Made by a program: the position numbers and the translations under genes. Below the pieces are notes generated by a model. That model was not told the origin of the DNA and did not search any database. It was given only the letters and a program-made list of their open reading frames with translations. Positions 35,279 through 44,887 of a stretch of 64,000 bases of DNA are shown here, piece by piece. How positions within the stretch are numbered: the stretch's first letter is position 1; every line of letters begins with the position of its first letter. Source of the stretch: Acidovorax sp. GBBC 1281 (GTDB taxonomy: Bacteria > Pseudomonadota > Gammaproteobacteria > Burkholderiales > Burkholderiaceae_C); contig NZ_CP097269.1 of NCBI RefSeq assembly GCF_028473645.1, positions 2,870,001-2,934,000 on the forward strand, read 5' to 3'.

Positions 35279-35809
35279 TCAAAGCGGCGCCAGCGTGACC
35301 TCGACGCGGCGGGCTTCGGCGTTGCTGCCGCCGGCCTGCGTGACGGCGGGCTTGCGCAGGTCGATCTTGTCTTCGGGCACGCCGGCCGTCTTGAGCGCAT
35401 CGCGCACGGCAAAGGCGCGGTCCTTGGCCAGTTGCGCGTTGGCGGCGGCGTCGCCCGTGGCATCGTGGAAACCGGAGACCACCACCGAGCGGCCTTCGGC
35501 CACGGCACGCGATACGTCGGCCAGGGCCGGTGCGGCACCGGGGGCCAGGTCGGCACGGCCCGTGGCGAAGTAGAAGCGGACCACGCCGCCGTCCACCACC
35601 ACGCGGGCCACTTCGTCCTCGGCCACCACCAGCGTGCCGGCGGGCGCGACCACCACTGCGGCGGGCTCGACCACCGGCGCGCGCGCCAGGCTGCGCTGCT
35701 TGTACACCGTCACGCCCACCACCGAGGACACCACCAGGGCAATCAACGCGAACAGGAACCCGAGGGCAAAACGTTGCTGGCTGTCGTCATCGGCACTGCT
35801 GAAGGCCAT
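35279..35809 (-). CDS. OmpA-domain inner-membrane-anchored protein
   Basis: A 176-aa protein with an N-terminal transmembrane anchor (ALGFLFALIALVVSSVVGVTV) and a C-terminal OmpA-like domain (VVRFYFATGRADLAPGAAP, then VVVSGFHDATGDAAANAQLA and RAFAVRDALKTAGV). It probably binds peptidoglycan in the periplasm. ATG at 35809 is preceded by GGAGTT as a ribosome-binding site. Monocistronic and ended by a strong terminator. Confidence 0.85.
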   Translation of the reverse strand: MAFSSADDDSQQRFALGFLFALIALVVSSVVGVTVYKQRSLARAPVVEPAAVVVAPAGTLVVAEDEVARVVVDGGVVRFYFATGRADLAPGAAPALADVSRAVAEGRSVVVSGFHDATGDAAANAQLAKDRAFAVRDALKTAGVPEDKIDLRKPAVTQAGGSNAEARRVEVTLAPL

Positions 35810-35867
35810 GGGAAGAACTCCGTAAAGTAAATAATGGGGGCTGAAGACAACCCGCGATTGTAGAGTC

Positions 35868-36464
35868 ATGACGCCGCTGCCCGCCCCCTTGCGCGACCCC
35901 GCCCCACTGCTCCAGCGCACCCTGGACGAATGGGGCGGCCAGGACGATCTGTGGATCTTCGGCTATGGTTCGCTGATCTGGCGGCCCGATTTCGAGTTCG
36001 CCGAGCGGCGTCCCGCCCGAGTGCACGGCTGGCACCGGGCCCTCAAGATGTGGAGCCGCATCAACCGCGGCACGCCCGAGCAGCCCGGCCTGGTGTTCGG
36101 CATGCTCTCGGGCGGCAGTTGCCGAGGCATGGTGTTCCGCGTGGCCGGCGCGCAGGCCCGCCAGACCCTCGTCAACCTGTGGCAGCGGGAGATGGCGCTT
36201 GCGGTGTACGACCCGCGCTGGCTGCCTTGCCAGACGCCGCAGGGCACGGTGCGCGCCCTCGCCTTCACACTGTCGCGCCGCAGCCCGAGCCACGCCGGGG
36301 TGCTGCCGGACGACGAATACCGCCGCATCTTCGAGCAGGCCAGCGGCATCTACGGCACCACGCGCGACTACGCCCAGGCCACCTACGACGAACTGCGCCG
36401 CCTGGGCATCGACGACCGGGCGCTGGGCAAGCTGCTGGCGCTGACATCCGCCCACGAACGCTGA
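35868..36464 (+). CDS. ChaC-like gamma-glutamylcyclotransferase
   Basis: A 198-aa protein of the ChaC/GGCT family that cleaves gamma-glutamyl peptides such as glutathione to 5-oxoproline. The diagnostic [18 protein letters not shown] motif (residues 27-44) and [13 protein letters not shown] C-terminal segment are present. It is divergent from the OmpA-like gene and lies 31 bp upstream of pdxH. Confidence 0.9.
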   Translation: MTPLPAPLRDPAPLLQRTLDEWGGQDDLWIFGYGSLIWRPDFEFAERRPARVHGWHRALKMWSRINRGTPEQPGLVFGMLSGGSCRGMVFRVAGAQARQTLVNLWQREMALAVYDPRWLPCQTPQGTVRALAFTLSRRSPSHAGVLPDDEYRRIFEQASGIYGTTRDYAQATYDELRRLGIDDRALGKLLALTSAHER

Positions 36465-36495
36465 CCTGCGGCACGCGCCGGGGCACAATCGCCCG

Positions 36496-37149
36496 ATGAG
36501 CAGCAGCCCCCTTTCCTCCTCCATCGCCGACCTGCGCAAGAGCTACGAGCGCGCGGAACTGAGCGAAGACGCCTCCCTGGCCGACCCGTTGGCCCAGTTC
36601 GACCAGTGGCTGCAGCAGGCCCTGGTCGCCCAGGTCCCCGAGCCCAATGCCATGACGCTGGCCACCGTGGGGGCCGATCTTCGGCCCAGCACGCGCATCG
36701 TGCTGGTCAAGGGCTACGACGAGCGGGGCATCGTCTGGTTCACCAACTACGACAGCCGCAAGGGCCGACAACTGGCCGGCAACCCGTTCGCGGCGCTCCA
36801 GTTCCATTGGGTGGAGCTGGAACGGGTGGTGCGCATCGAAGGCACGGTGGAGAAGGTGGACGACGCCGAGAGCGATGCCTACTTCAAGAGCCGCCCGCTG
36901 GATTCGCGCATCGGCGCCTGGGCCAGCCCGCAGAGCGAGGTGATCGCGGGGCGCGGCGTGCTGGTGGCCAACGCGGCCAGGTACGGCGCGCAGTTCCTGC
37001 TCAGCCCACCGCGCCCGCCGCACTGGGGCGGCTACCGCCTCAAGCCCGAACAATGGGAGTTCTGGCAGGGCCGCAAGAGCCGCCTGCACGACCGGCTGCG
37101 CTACCGGGACGATGGCGGCCAGTGGGTGCGCGAACGGCTGGCGCCCTGA
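36496..37149 (+). CDS. pdxH: Pyridoxamine 5'-phosphate oxidase
   Basis: A 217-aa FMN enzyme that oxidises pyridoxine/pyridoxamine phosphate to PLP, the last step of vitamin B6 synthesis and salvage. Family hallmarks are [40 protein letters not shown] and the C-terminal [15 protein letters not shown]. Length and both ends are typical. It converges with the AEC transporter gene; no terminator is evident in the 48-bp gap. Confidence 0.96.
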   Translation: MSSSPLSSSIADLRKSYERAELSEDASLADPLAQFDQWLQQALVAQVPEPNAMTLATVGADLRPSTRIVLVKGYDERGIVWFTNYDSRKGRQLAGNPFAALQFHWVELERVVRIEGTVEKVDDAESDAYFKSRPLDSRIGAWASPQSEVIAGRGVLVANAARYGAQFLLSPPRPPHWGGYRLKPEQWEFWQGRKSRLHDRLRYRDDGGQWVRERLAP

Positions 37150-37197
37150 AGCCTTCTAGCCAGCCGCCAGCGCCGCACGCCCGCGCGATGCGCAGGG

Positions 37198-38151
37198 TCA
37201 GTGAAAGAACCGCTGCGCGACGATCAGCATGAGCGGCACCGTCACCAGCGCCAGCGCCGTGGACACGGCGATGCTGGCCGTCACCTCGTCCTGCATGGTG
37301 TCGTAGCGCTGCGTGAACAGGAACACGTTGGCCCCCACCGGCAGCGACGCCGCCAGGAACATCACCGCCGTCGAGGTGCCGCCCAGGCCGAAGGCCCAGG
37401 CCAGCGCCAGCAGCAGCATGGGGTGCGCCACGTTCTTGACCAGTGAAATGCGCAGCGCGTCGCGCGCGTGGTGGCCCACCTTGCTGAACGCCAGGGTCAC
37501 GCCCACCAGCAGCAGCGCCATGGGACCGAGCGCCATGCCCAGCAGTTGCAGCGGCTTGTCCACCACGTCGGGCAGGCGCAGCCCGGTCTGCGCGAACAGC
37601 AGACCGGCCAGGATGGGCAGCGGAACCGGGTGCAGGATGCCGTTGCGAACGGCCTGCAGCACCGTGTGCAGCATGGGGCGCGGCGGGCTGCGGCCGTCGC
37701 GCTGGCTTTCATGCGCCTGCGCCAGCTCGAACACCACCGTGGCCGCCGTGAGCAGGATGAGCGCGTGCAGCGAGATCAGCGTGAACAGCGTCACCAGCCC
37801 TTCCTGGCCGTAGACCAGCCCGACCAGCGGCACGCCGATCATGATGGTGTTGCTGAACATGCTGGCCAGCCCGAACGCGGCCGAGCGGGTGGAAAACCCC
37901 ATGACCGCCAGCGATACCACGAACACCAGCCCGGCCGCAAGAAAGTACAGGCCCACCGGCTCGAAGTTCAAGTCCTGCACGCGCGACGTGCCCATGGTGC
38001 GAAACAGCAGCGCGGGCGTGAGCACCAGGAACACCAGGTTGGACAGGTCCTTGACCGCCGAGGCCCGCACCCAGCCCAGCCGCCCCGCGAGAAAGCCGAT
38101 GGCGATGAACAGGATCACCGGGATCATGGAGGCGAAGACGGGGGAGTTCAC
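37198..38151 (-). CDS. AEC-family (auxin efflux carrier-type) permease
   Basis: A 317-aa membrane protein with about ten helices. N-terminal SPVFASMIPVILFIAIGFLA and the mid-protein LASMFSNTIMIGVPLVGLVY, with GANVFLFTQRY near the end, are typical of AEC transporters. The GTG at 38151 (NSPVFAS) is preferred because homologues start with this segment; an ATG at 38127 would cut part of it. Substrate unknown. Confidence 0.88.
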   Translation of the reverse strand: MNSPVFASMIPVILFIAIGFLAGRLGWVRASAVKDLSNLVFLVLTPALLFRTMGTSRVQDLNFEPVGLYFLAAGLVFVVSLAVMGFSTRSAAFGLASMFSNTIMIGVPLVGLVYGQEGLVTLFTLISLHALILLTAATVVFELAQAHESQRDGRSPPRPMLHTVLQAVRNGILHPVPLPILAGLLFAQTGLRLPDVVDKPLQLLGMALGPMALLLVGVTLAFSKVGHHARDALRISLVKNVAHPMLLLALAWAFGLGGTSTAVMFLAASLPVGANVFLFTQRYDTMQDEVTASIAVSTALALVTVPLMLIVAQRFFH

Positions 38152-38269
38152 GGTGCGATCCTGCGGGCAAAGCCGTCGATTATCCGTGCCCCGCCCCGCC
38201 TTGGGGCCCGTCCGGAACGCATTGCGGACTTTCCGGATTCCGCCGCGCACCCCCCTCTACAATCGCGCC

Positions 38270-38532
38270 GTTGGTGCTCGCGGCGTGGTTCACATGCCGC
38301 AGTTCAACGGGAAGCAGGAGGACACTCCGGCAACCGGCCGCCGATGCGCAGCGCCGGCCTGCCGACCCGTCCCGCCTGCGCTGCCCCCGCAACGGTCAAA
38401 CGGACGAATGCACACCGGCCATTCCCGCCGAGGTGCCTTCAGCATCCCTCCACACAGCCACTGGACGCCTTGAACAAGCGCTGGGAAGGCGAGGAATGCA
38501 GCGCCGTCAGCCCGGATACCGGCCAACGAGGT
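38270..38532 (+). promoter_or_regulatory. Cobalamin riboswitch
   Basis: Hallmarks are in order: GGTGCTCGCG near the 5' end, AACGGGAAGCAGG, the core GCTGCCCCCGCAACGG (about 38390), the B12 box GCCACTGG (38457-38464), and GCTGGGAAGGCG followed by AGCCCGGATACCGGCC. It lies 115 bp upstream of a TonB receptor and an ABC importer. A hairpin at about 38533-38582 (GTGCGCC with GGCGCAT arms plus TGCAT/ATGCA) may be the expression platform. Confidence 0.93.
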
Positions 38533-38645
38533 GAGTGCGCCGCCTGCATACATGAATGAATGCATGAACGGGTGGCGCATTCGTATCGCCCAGACGCCGG
38601 CGGGGATGCCGGCCAGGGTTGCTTTTTGATCGCCCCTCCCTTCCC

Positions 38646-40787
38646 ATGAAGCCCGTCCTTCGTGCGCGCGCCGCTGCGCTCCCGTTCGCCCTCGCGGCCG
38701 CCTATCCCGGCTTTTGCGCCCATGCCCAGACCGAGGGCAGCGCGGCCCCCGCCACCCTGGCCCCGGTCACCGTCACCGAAGACCGCGGCGTCGCCACGCC
38801 GCTGGTGCTGCCCTCCACCGCCGGCAGCCGCCTGGAACTCACGCCGTTCGAGACGCCCGCCAGCGTGGCCATCGTGCCCGGCGAGCTGATCCGCGCCCTG
38901 GGCACCACGTCGGTCATCGACGCCAAGACGCTCGCGCCCGGCATGAGTTCGGCCAACAGCCCGGGCAACGGCGGCAATGTGCTCAGCGCCCGCGGCTTCA
39001 CTGGCGTCAACTCCGTCAAGCAGCTCTACAACGGCCTGGAACTCTCCAACGCCGGCGGCGTGGTGAGCTTCCCCTTCGATCCTTGGAACGTCGAGCGCAT
39101 CGAGGCCCTGTACGGCCCGGCCTCGGTGCTGTACGGCGCCGGTGCCATCGGCGGCGCGGTCAACGTGGTGAGCAAGCGGCCGGACCCGGCGCAGGCCTCG
39201 CACGAGATCGGCCTGGGCGTGGGCTCCGACAACGCGCGGCACGAGGCCTTCAGCAGCACCGGCCCGATGGGCAACAACGGCCTGTCCTACCGGCTGGACC
39301 TGAGCCACCGCAGCGCGGACAACTGGGTGGACCGCGGAGCGTCCGACACCCTCGCCGCGTCGGCCTCGCTGCGCTACGACCTGTCGCCCCAGCTGAACTT
39401 CATCCTGGCTGCCGACTACGGCCGCCAAAAGCCCATGCACTACCTCGGCACCCCGGTGTTCAATGGCGCGCCCGTGTCGGGCACCGAGACGCTGAACTAC
39501 AACATCGCCGACAGCGACCTGTTTTTCCAGGACCAGTGGACCACGCTGGACACCGAGTGGAAGCCCTCGGCCGATGTCACGGTGCACAACACCCTCTACC
39601 GGCTGACCCACAACCGCCGCTACCGCGACGCCACCGTGTTCACCTACCTGCCCGCCAGCGCATCGGTGCGCCGCAGCAGCTACCGGGACATTTCCTACTC
39701 GCGGCAGACGCAGGAGGGCGTCAACACCTACGCCAGGTTCCAGGGCCGGATCGCCGGCATGAAGAACGCGTTCCTCGCCGGCCTCCAACTCGAGCGCAGC
39801 TTCTACGACCGCTTCGACAACGTCCGGGGCGGCACCTCCACCGTCGATGCGCTGCACCCGGTGCCGGGCCTCTACCGCGATGCGTGGCGGGGCGAGTCGA
39901 TCCCCATGTACTACCTGGACCTCGACCGCGTCGGCGTCTTCTTCGAAAACCACCTGACGCTGAGCCAGCGCTGGTCCGTGGTGGCCGGCCTGCGCGGCGA
40001 CAGCTACCGCACCGAACGCGAAGACCGCCAGCTGCGCAACACCACCCGCGGCAAGGTCAGCGGCACCAGCGGCAGCCTGGGCGTGGTCTTCAACCCGGTG
40101 CCGGAGGTGGCGCTGTACGGCCAGATCGCCACGGCGCAGGATCCGGTCACCTCGCTGGCGAGCATCGGCGCCAACCAGCAGGGCTTCGGCCTGTCCCAGG
40201 GCCGGCAGATCGAATTCGGCCTCAAGCAAAGCCTCTGGGGCGGCCGCTTCGACTGGACGCTGGCGGCCTACCACCTCGTCAAGAAGGACCTGCTGACTGC
40301 CAACCTGGCCAACCCCACGCTCCAGGAACAGGTGGGCCAGCAGTCCTCTCGCGGCATCGAGGCCTCGGCATCCGCCCGGCTGGGCGCCTGGCGGGTGGAG
40401 GTCAACGGCACGGTGCTCGATCCGAAGTTCGACGACTTCCGGGCCCAGGTCGGCAGCGGCACGCAGCAGCTGGCGGGCAAGGTGCCGATGACCGTGCCCA
40501 GGCGCAGCGCCAACCTGAGCGCCTTCTGGGACTTCGCCCCCCAGTGGACCGCGCGCACGGCCCTGCAGTACGTGGGCCAGCGCTTCGTGAACAACACCAA
40601 CACGGCCTCGCTGCCGTCGTACACCGTGGTCCAGGCCGGCGTGAACTGGCGGGCCATGCAGGGGGTGACGCTGGACCTGCGGGTGGACAACCTCTTCGAC
40701 AAGCGCTATGCCACGCAGGGCTCGGAAGTGCAGTGGATTCTCGGCCGGCCCCGCACCGTCTGGCTGACCGGCACCCATGCGTTCTGA
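38646..40787 (+). CDS. TonB-dependent cobalamin receptor (BtuB-like)
   Basis: A 713-aa outer-membrane receptor. The signal peptide (ends near FCAHAQ) precedes a TonB-box-like VTVTED, the plug domain (NVERIEALYGPASVLYGAGAI) and a 22-strand-type barrel ending in the aromatic residue of ...TGTHAF. It follows a cobalamin riboswitch and precedes BtuFCD-like genes, so corrinoid uptake is the likely role. Its stop overlaps the next start region. Confidence 0.88.
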   Translation: MKPVLRARAAALPFALAAAYPGFCAHAQTEGSAAPATLAPVTVTEDRGVATPLVLPSTAGSRLELTPFETPASVAIVPGELIRALGTTSVIDAKTLAPGMSSANSPGNGGNVLSARGFTGVNSVKQLYNGLELSNAGGVVSFPFDPWNVERIEALYGPASVLYGAGAIGGAVNVVSKRPDPAQASHEIGLGVGSDNARHEAFSSTGPMGNNGLSYRLDLSHRSADNWVDRGASDTLAASASLRYDLSPQLNFILAADYGRQKPMHYLGTPVFNGAPVSGTETLNYNIADSDLFFQDQWTTLDTEWKPSADVTVHNTLYRLTHNRRYRDATVFTYLPASASVRRSSYRDISYSRQTQEGVNTYARFQGRIAGMKNAFLAGLQLERSFYDRFDNVRGGTSTVDALHPVPGLYRDAWRGESIPMYYLDLDRVGVFFENHLTLSQRWSVVAGLRGDSYRTEREDRQLRNTTRGKVSGTSGSLGVVFNPVPEVALYGQIATAQDPVTSLASIGANQQGFGLSQGRQIEFGLKQSLWGGRFDWTLAAYHLVKKDLLTANLANPTLQEQVGQQSSRGIEASASARLGAWRVEVNGTVLDPKFDDFRAQVGSGTQQLAGKVPMTVPRRSANLSAFWDFAPQWTARTALQYVGQRFVNNTNTASLPSYTVVQAGVNWRAMQGVTLDLRVDNLFDKRYATQGSEVQWILGRPRTVWLTGTHAF

Positions 40788-41910
40788 GATGCGTTCGGAT
40801 GCCCCCGTCCCGCAGGGCCCGGGCAGCCGGCGGGCCCTGCTGCGGGGCTGGGGTGCGGCCGGTGCGGCGGGCATCGCCGGCGCGGCCTGGCTGCCGGGCC
40901 GCGCGATGGACCAGGCCAGGCAGGCCACGGCCATCACCGACGACCTGGGCCGCAGCGTGTCCGTTTCGCTGCCCCTGCGGCGCGTGGTGGTGTTCAACCG
41001 CTACACGACGGAGTTCATCCGCGCCATCGGGGCCATGCCGGCCGTGGTCGGCGTGGACTTCGACGGCCGCAAGCACCCTGACTACTGGCCGGGCGTGACC
41101 CCCGGCATGATCGCCGGCAGCGGGCAGTCCAGCGTCCACTACGAGGCCATCGTCGGCATGCAGGCCGATGCCGTCTTCATGCCGCGCAACAGCGACTGGA
41201 AACAGGCCGAGCGGGTGCTCAAGCCCTTCGGCATCCCGGTCATCGTGGTCACCGGCTGGGATCTGCTCAAGCACGAGTGGAACGTCGCGCTGCTGGGCCG
41301 GCTGTTCCACAGGACCGAGGGGGCCGCGCGGCTCAACGCCTTCTACCGCCACTGGCGCGACACGCTGGGGGACCGCCTGCAGGGGGCCACGCCCCGGCGC
41401 GTGTATTTCGAGGAGGTCTGCCCCTACAAGACCGTGCTGCAGGGCTCGGGCTGGCACGACATGATCGAGGCCGGCGGCGGCACCAACGTGTTCGGCGACA
41501 TCCGGTTGCCCGGCGGCGTGTCCCCGCGCGGCAACGTGCAGAACTTCGAGGTGGACCCCGAGGAGGTGGCGGCCCGCCGGCCCGAGGTCGTCGTCAAGCT
41601 GCAGCCCGGCCAGTACCTGCCGCACCCGCGGGCCTTCTCGGCCGACGTGCTCGGCCAACTGGCCGCGCGGCCGGGCTGGGAGGGTACGCCGGCCGTGCGC
41701 CACCGGCAGATCCACCACCTGAGCTACTACCTCGCATCGGGCTGCTCCAAGATCACCGGTGCCCTGCAGATCGCGCAGTGGCTGCACCCCGGGCGCATGG
41801 CCGGCATCGACCCGGAGGCGGTCATGGGCACCTGGCTGCAAACATTCCAGGGCGTGCCGGCGCAGCGCGGCTACGCCTGTTCGCTGGACCACGTGAAGGG
41901 CGGCGCATGA
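40777..41910 (+). CDS. Corrinoid ABC transporter substrate-binding protein (BtuF-like)
   Basis: A 377-aa periplasmic binding protein of the BtuF/FepB type. The N-terminus has a twin-arginine-like segment (SRRALLRGWGAAGAAGIAG). The binding-protein pattern is RVVVFNRYTTEFIRAIGA, PRNSDWKQAERVLKPFGIPV and EAGGGTNVFGD. An alternative start is the ATG at 40789. It overlaps the receptor gene and the permease gene (ATGA), showing one operon. Confidence 0.88.
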   Translation: MRSEMRSDAPVPQGPGSRRALLRGWGAAGAAGIAGAAWLPGRAMDQARQATAITDDLGRSVSVSLPLRRVVVFNRYTTEFIRAIGAMPAVVGVDFDGRKHPDYWPGVTPGMIAGSGQSSVHYEAIVGMQADAVFMPRNSDWKQAERVLKPFGIPVIVVTGWDLLKHEWNVALLGRLFHRTEGAARLNAFYRHWRDTLGDRLQGATPRRVYFEEVCPYKTVLQGSGWHDMIEAGGGTNVFGDIRLPGGVSPRGNVQNFEVDPEEVAARRPEVVVKLQPGQYLPHPRAFSADVLGQLAARPGWEGTPAVRHRQIHHLSYYLASGCSKITGALQIAQWLHPGRMAGIDPEAVMGTWLQTFQGVPAQRGYACSLDHVKGGA

Positions 41911-43028
41911 ACCCGACCGGTGCCGGACCGGCCTCCCCCGCGTCCTTCCCCACCTCCCCCGCCATCGCGGCGCTGCAACACGCCGTGGGCCGCCTGCGGG
42001 CCAGCCGCTGGCGCATCGCGGCCCTGGCGGTGTTCGCGCTCGGCCTGGCCGTGCTGGCCTCGCTCAGCCTGGGCGTGCAGTCCCAGCCGGTCGGCACGGT
42101 GCTGCGCCAGCTGCTGTCGCTGCTGCCCGGCCTGGAGGCCTGGGCCCACGACGGACCGCAGCGCAACGTGCTGCTGCAGCTGCGCCTGCCGCGCACCGCC
42201 ATGGCGCTGGTCTGCGGGGCCGGGCTGTCCATGGCCGGCGTGGCCATGCAGGGCATCACCCGCAACCCGCTGGTCAGCCCCTACACGCTGGGCATCTCAC
42301 CGGCCGCGGCGTTCGGCGCGTCCATCGCCATCCTGCTGGGCTGGAACACCCTGCCCGCCACCGGCGCCTGGTGGACGGTGGCGCTGGCCTTTGCCTCGGC
42401 CATGGTGTGCGCGGCCGGGGTGCTGGGCTTGGCCTCGCTGCGTGGCGTGCATGCCATGGTGCTGGTGCTGGCCGGCGTGGCCTTCACCTACCTCTTCGGC
42501 GCGCTCACCGCGGCACTCCAGTTCTTCGCCAGCGAGCAGCAGCTCGCGGCCATCGTGCACTGGACCTTCGGGTCACTCAACGGCCGCTCCTGGAACGAGG
42601 TGGGGGTGGCCGGCGGCATCTGCCTGGTGTGCGCGCCGGTCCTGCTGGCCCATGCGGGCGCGCTCAACGCCTTCAGCGCCGGCGGCGACGATGTGGCCGC
42701 CTCGCTGGGGGTGCCCGTCGCCCGGGCCCGCATCGCGATCACACTGGCCGCCGTGCTGTGCAGCGCGGCCATCGTCAGCTTCACCGGCGTGATCGGCTTC
42801 GTCGGGCTGGTGGCGCCGCACATCGCGCGCCTGCTGATCGGCGGCGACCACCGCGCGCTGCTGCCCTTCGCGGCCGTGGTGGGCGCGTTGCTGGTGCTGC
42901 TGGCCGACATGGCGGGCCGCCTGCTCTTCGCGCCGGTGGTGGTGCTGGTCGGCATCGTCGTCGCCTTCCTGGGCGTGCCGCTGTTCCTGCACCTGCTGCT
43001 CACGCGGTGCAACGAGATGTCGGCATGA
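41907..43028 (+). CDS. ABC permease, FecCD/BtuC family
   Basis: A 373-aa inner-membrane permease with about ten helices. FecCD hallmarks are RLPRTAMALVCGAGLSMAG, GITRNPLVSPYTLGISPAA, DVAASLGVPVARAR and VGLVAPHIARLLIGGDHR (the cytoplasmic EAA-like coupling region). It overlaps both neighbours by four bases. Functions as a homodimer with the ATPase below, under riboswitch control. Confidence 0.93.
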   Translation: MNPTGAGPASPASFPTSPAIAALQHAVGRLRASRWRIAALAVFALGLAVLASLSLGVQSQPVGTVLRQLLSLLPGLEAWAHDGPQRNVLLQLRLPRTAMALVCGAGLSMAGVAMQGITRNPLVSPYTLGISPAAAFGASIAILLGWNTLPATGAWWTVALAFASAMVCAAGVLGLASLRGVHAMVLVLAGVAFTYLFGALTAALQFFASEQQLAAIVHWTFGSLNGRSWNEVGVAGGICLVCAPVLLAHAGALNAFSAGGDDVAASLGVPVARARIAITLAAVLCSAAIVSFTGVIGFVGLVAPHIARLLIGGDHRALLPFAAVVGALLVLLADMAGRLLFAPVVVLVGIVVAFLGVPLFLHLLLTRCNEMSA

Positions 43029-43852
43029 GCGGCGCATCGGCCACCGCGCCGCCTGCCCTGGTGCGCGCCGAGGGCCTGCGCAGCCGTTACGGCGGGCGCG
43101 CCTCGCCCGAGGTGCTGCAGGGCATCGACCTGGTGCTGCAGCCGGGCGAGGTGCTGGGCCTGGTCGGCCCCAACGGGTCGGGCAAGAGTTCGCTGCTCAA
43201 GTGCCTGGCCGGCCTGCGGCCGCTGAGCGGCGGCCACCTGCAGCTCGAAGGCCGTGCGCTGGCCGGCTGCACGCGCCAGGAGATCGCCCGTGCCGTCGCC
43301 TACGTGCCCCAGCACACCGGCCCCGGCATGTCGCTGCGGGTGCTGGACATGGTGCGGCTGGGCCGGCTGCCGCACCGGGGCCGCAGCTCGCCGCAGCAGG
43401 ACGAGGCCATCTGCCTGGCCGCGATCGAGCGCCTGGCACTGGAGGCGCTGGCCCTGCGCCACTTCAGCGACCTCAGTGGCGGCGAGCGCCAGCGCGTGCT
43501 GATGGCCCGCGCCTGGGCCCAGCAAGGCCGCCTGCTGCTGCTGGACGAGCCCACCAGCGACCTGGACCTGCGCCACCAGCTCGCCACGCTGCAGACCGTG
43601 CGCGAGCTGTCGCGCCAGCGCGGCGCCGGGGCCGTCATCGCCATCCACGACCTGGCCCTGGCCGCGCGCTTTTGCGACCGGCTGCTGATGCTGCGCGGCG
43701 GCCGCGTGCTCGATGCCGGCGCGCCCGCGCAGGTGCTCACGCCCGCCAACGTGCAGGCGCTGTTCGGCGTCGGTGCGCGCATCGGCACCGATGGCGGGCT
43801 GCCCTATGTGATCCCGATGGACCCGACCCCCGACGAAAGCCCTTTCCCATGA
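43025..43852 (+). CDS. ABC transporter ATPase, BtuD/FepC-like
   Basis: A 275-aa ATPase with Walker A GPNGSGKSS, Q-loop VPQHTGPG, signature LSGGERQRVLMARA, Walker B LLLLDEPTSDLD and the switch His in AIHDLALAARF. It energises the BtuC-like permease. The start overlaps the permease stop (ATGA) and its stop overlaps the CbiX-ferredoxin start. Confidence 0.95.
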   Translation: MSGASATAPPALVRAEGLRSRYGGRASPEVLQGIDLVLQPGEVLGLVGPNGSGKSSLLKCLAGLRPLSGGHLQLEGRALAGCTRQEIARAVAYVPQHTGPGMSLRVLDMVRLGRLPHRGRSSPQQDEAICLAAIERLALEALALRHFSDLSGGERQRVLMARAWAQQGRLLLLDEPTSDLDLRHQLATLQTVRELSRQRGAGAVIAIHDLALAARFCDRLLMLRGGRVLDAGAPAQVLTPANVQALFGVGARIGTDGGLPYVIPMDPTPDESPFP

Positions 43853-44628
43853 ACCCCAGCGATCCGATCCGCCCTCCCCTACGGCGCGCGGCCATTCTTC
43901 TGGCCAAGGCCTCCATCACAGGCGCGGCCGTTCGCGAGATGGAAGAACTCGCCCAGCGCGCCCAGTCCGCGATGGCGGGCCGCTTCGCGGCGGTGGTGCC
44001 TGCCTTCAGCGAACAGGGCAGCCCGAGCCTGCGCGAAGCGCTGGACGCCCTGGCCGCTGGGGACGTCGCGGACGAAATCGCCATCGTCCCGCTGCTCCTG
44101 CCGATGGAGCCGGGCTTTCGCACCTGGATCACCGGCGCGGTGCAGCGCTGGATGCGCGATGCGCAGGCGCCGCGGCGGCCCGGCGTGACGCTGTGCATGC
44201 CACCCGGCGACACCCTGGCCGTCGATGCGCTGGTGCACGGCCTGCTGCAATCCACCACGGTCCCCATCGACGCGCCCGCCGCGGCCCCTTCGGCCGGTTC
44301 GGTGATTCCGCCGCAAAAGCGCCGCGTGCTCGTCTGCCAGGGCGGCCCCTGCAACCACGCTGGCGCCGCGCTGGTCTGGGGCCACCTGCGCAACGAGCAA
44401 AAGCGCCTGGACTTGCGCAACACCGGCGACGGCATGATGAGCGCCCGCACCAGCTGCCTGGGGCCCTGCAACCTCGCGCCGGTGGTGCAGGTGTTCCCGG
44501 AAGGCACGTGGTACGGCGGCGTGGACGAGGCGGGCATCGACCGCATCGTCGAATCCCACCTGCTGCGCGGCGAGCCCGTGGCCGAGCTGGCCTACCCGCA
44601 GGTGCCCGGCAAGCAGACCCTGCGCTGA
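43849..44628 (+). CDS. CbiX-like chelatase domain fused to a [2Fe-2S] thioredoxin-like ferredoxin
   Basis: A 259-aa two-domain protein. Residues 1-140 resemble the CbiX sirohydrochlorin chelatase family (AAILLAKAS, VVPAFSEQGSPSLREALDAL, IAIVPLLLPMEPGFRTW), although the usual first-strand His (V-x-H-G) is not obvious. Residues 150-259 are a thioredoxin-like [2Fe-2S] ferredoxin with CQGGPC and CLGPCNLAPVV cysteines. Translationally coupled to the corrinoid importer ATPase, it probably takes part in cobalt/corrin handling or B12 reduction. The fusion deserves note. Confidence 0.8.
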   Translation: MNPSDPIRPPLRRAAILLAKASITGAAVREMEELAQRAQSAMAGRFAAVVPAFSEQGSPSLREALDALAAGDVADEIAIVPLLLPMEPGFRTWITGAVQRWMRDAQAPRRPGVTLCMPPGDTLAVDALVHGLLQSTTVPIDAPAAAPSAGSVIPPQKRRVLVCQGGPCNHAGAALVWGHLRNEQKRLDLRNTGDGMMSARTSCLGPCNLAPVVQVFPEGTWYGGVDEAGIDRIVESHLLRGEPVAELAYPQVPGKQTLR

Positions 44629-44785
44629 GAGACGGGCACCGCGCTCGGGCAGCGCCACGCCGACGGCTTTCTGCAGCCGCCGGATCGCCTGAACGCATCC
44701 ACCCCGTTTGCAAGACGGTGCCGGGCGGCCCGCCCCATGCCTGGCGTCCGCCACCGGAGAAATCCCCATCGAAATGGGCTCCAGC

Positions 44786-44824
44786 GCAATCAAATCTAGG
44801 GCATGATGCTATTAAATAAATAGC
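44786..44824 (+). repeat. 39-bp dispersed repeat, copy 1
   Basis: The pattern is GCAA-N8ish-CTAGGGCA-N4-GCTAT-N-AAA...AGC, 39 bp, in the gap between the CbiX-ferredoxin gene and the 3' end of the ZnuD-like gene. The GCTATT/AATAGC part is self-complementary. Two further copies of identical length occur at 47256 and 50058. The gap 44629-44887 holds no gene. Confidence 0.65.
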
Positions 44825-44843
44825 AAATTGCCCTGACCCCATT

Positions 44844-44882
44844 CGCCGGGGGCGGACGGCGCCGAGCCGCCCGCCCCCGGCG
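44844..44882. terminator. GC-rich stem-loop between convergent genes
   Basis: The perfect 11-bp arms CGCCGGGGGCG (44844-44854) and CGCCCCCGGCG (44872-44882) flank a 17-base loop. It sits between the stops of two convergent genes and may end transcription from both sides, but there is no T-tract. Confidence 0.4.
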
Positions 44883-44887
44883 CCCGC

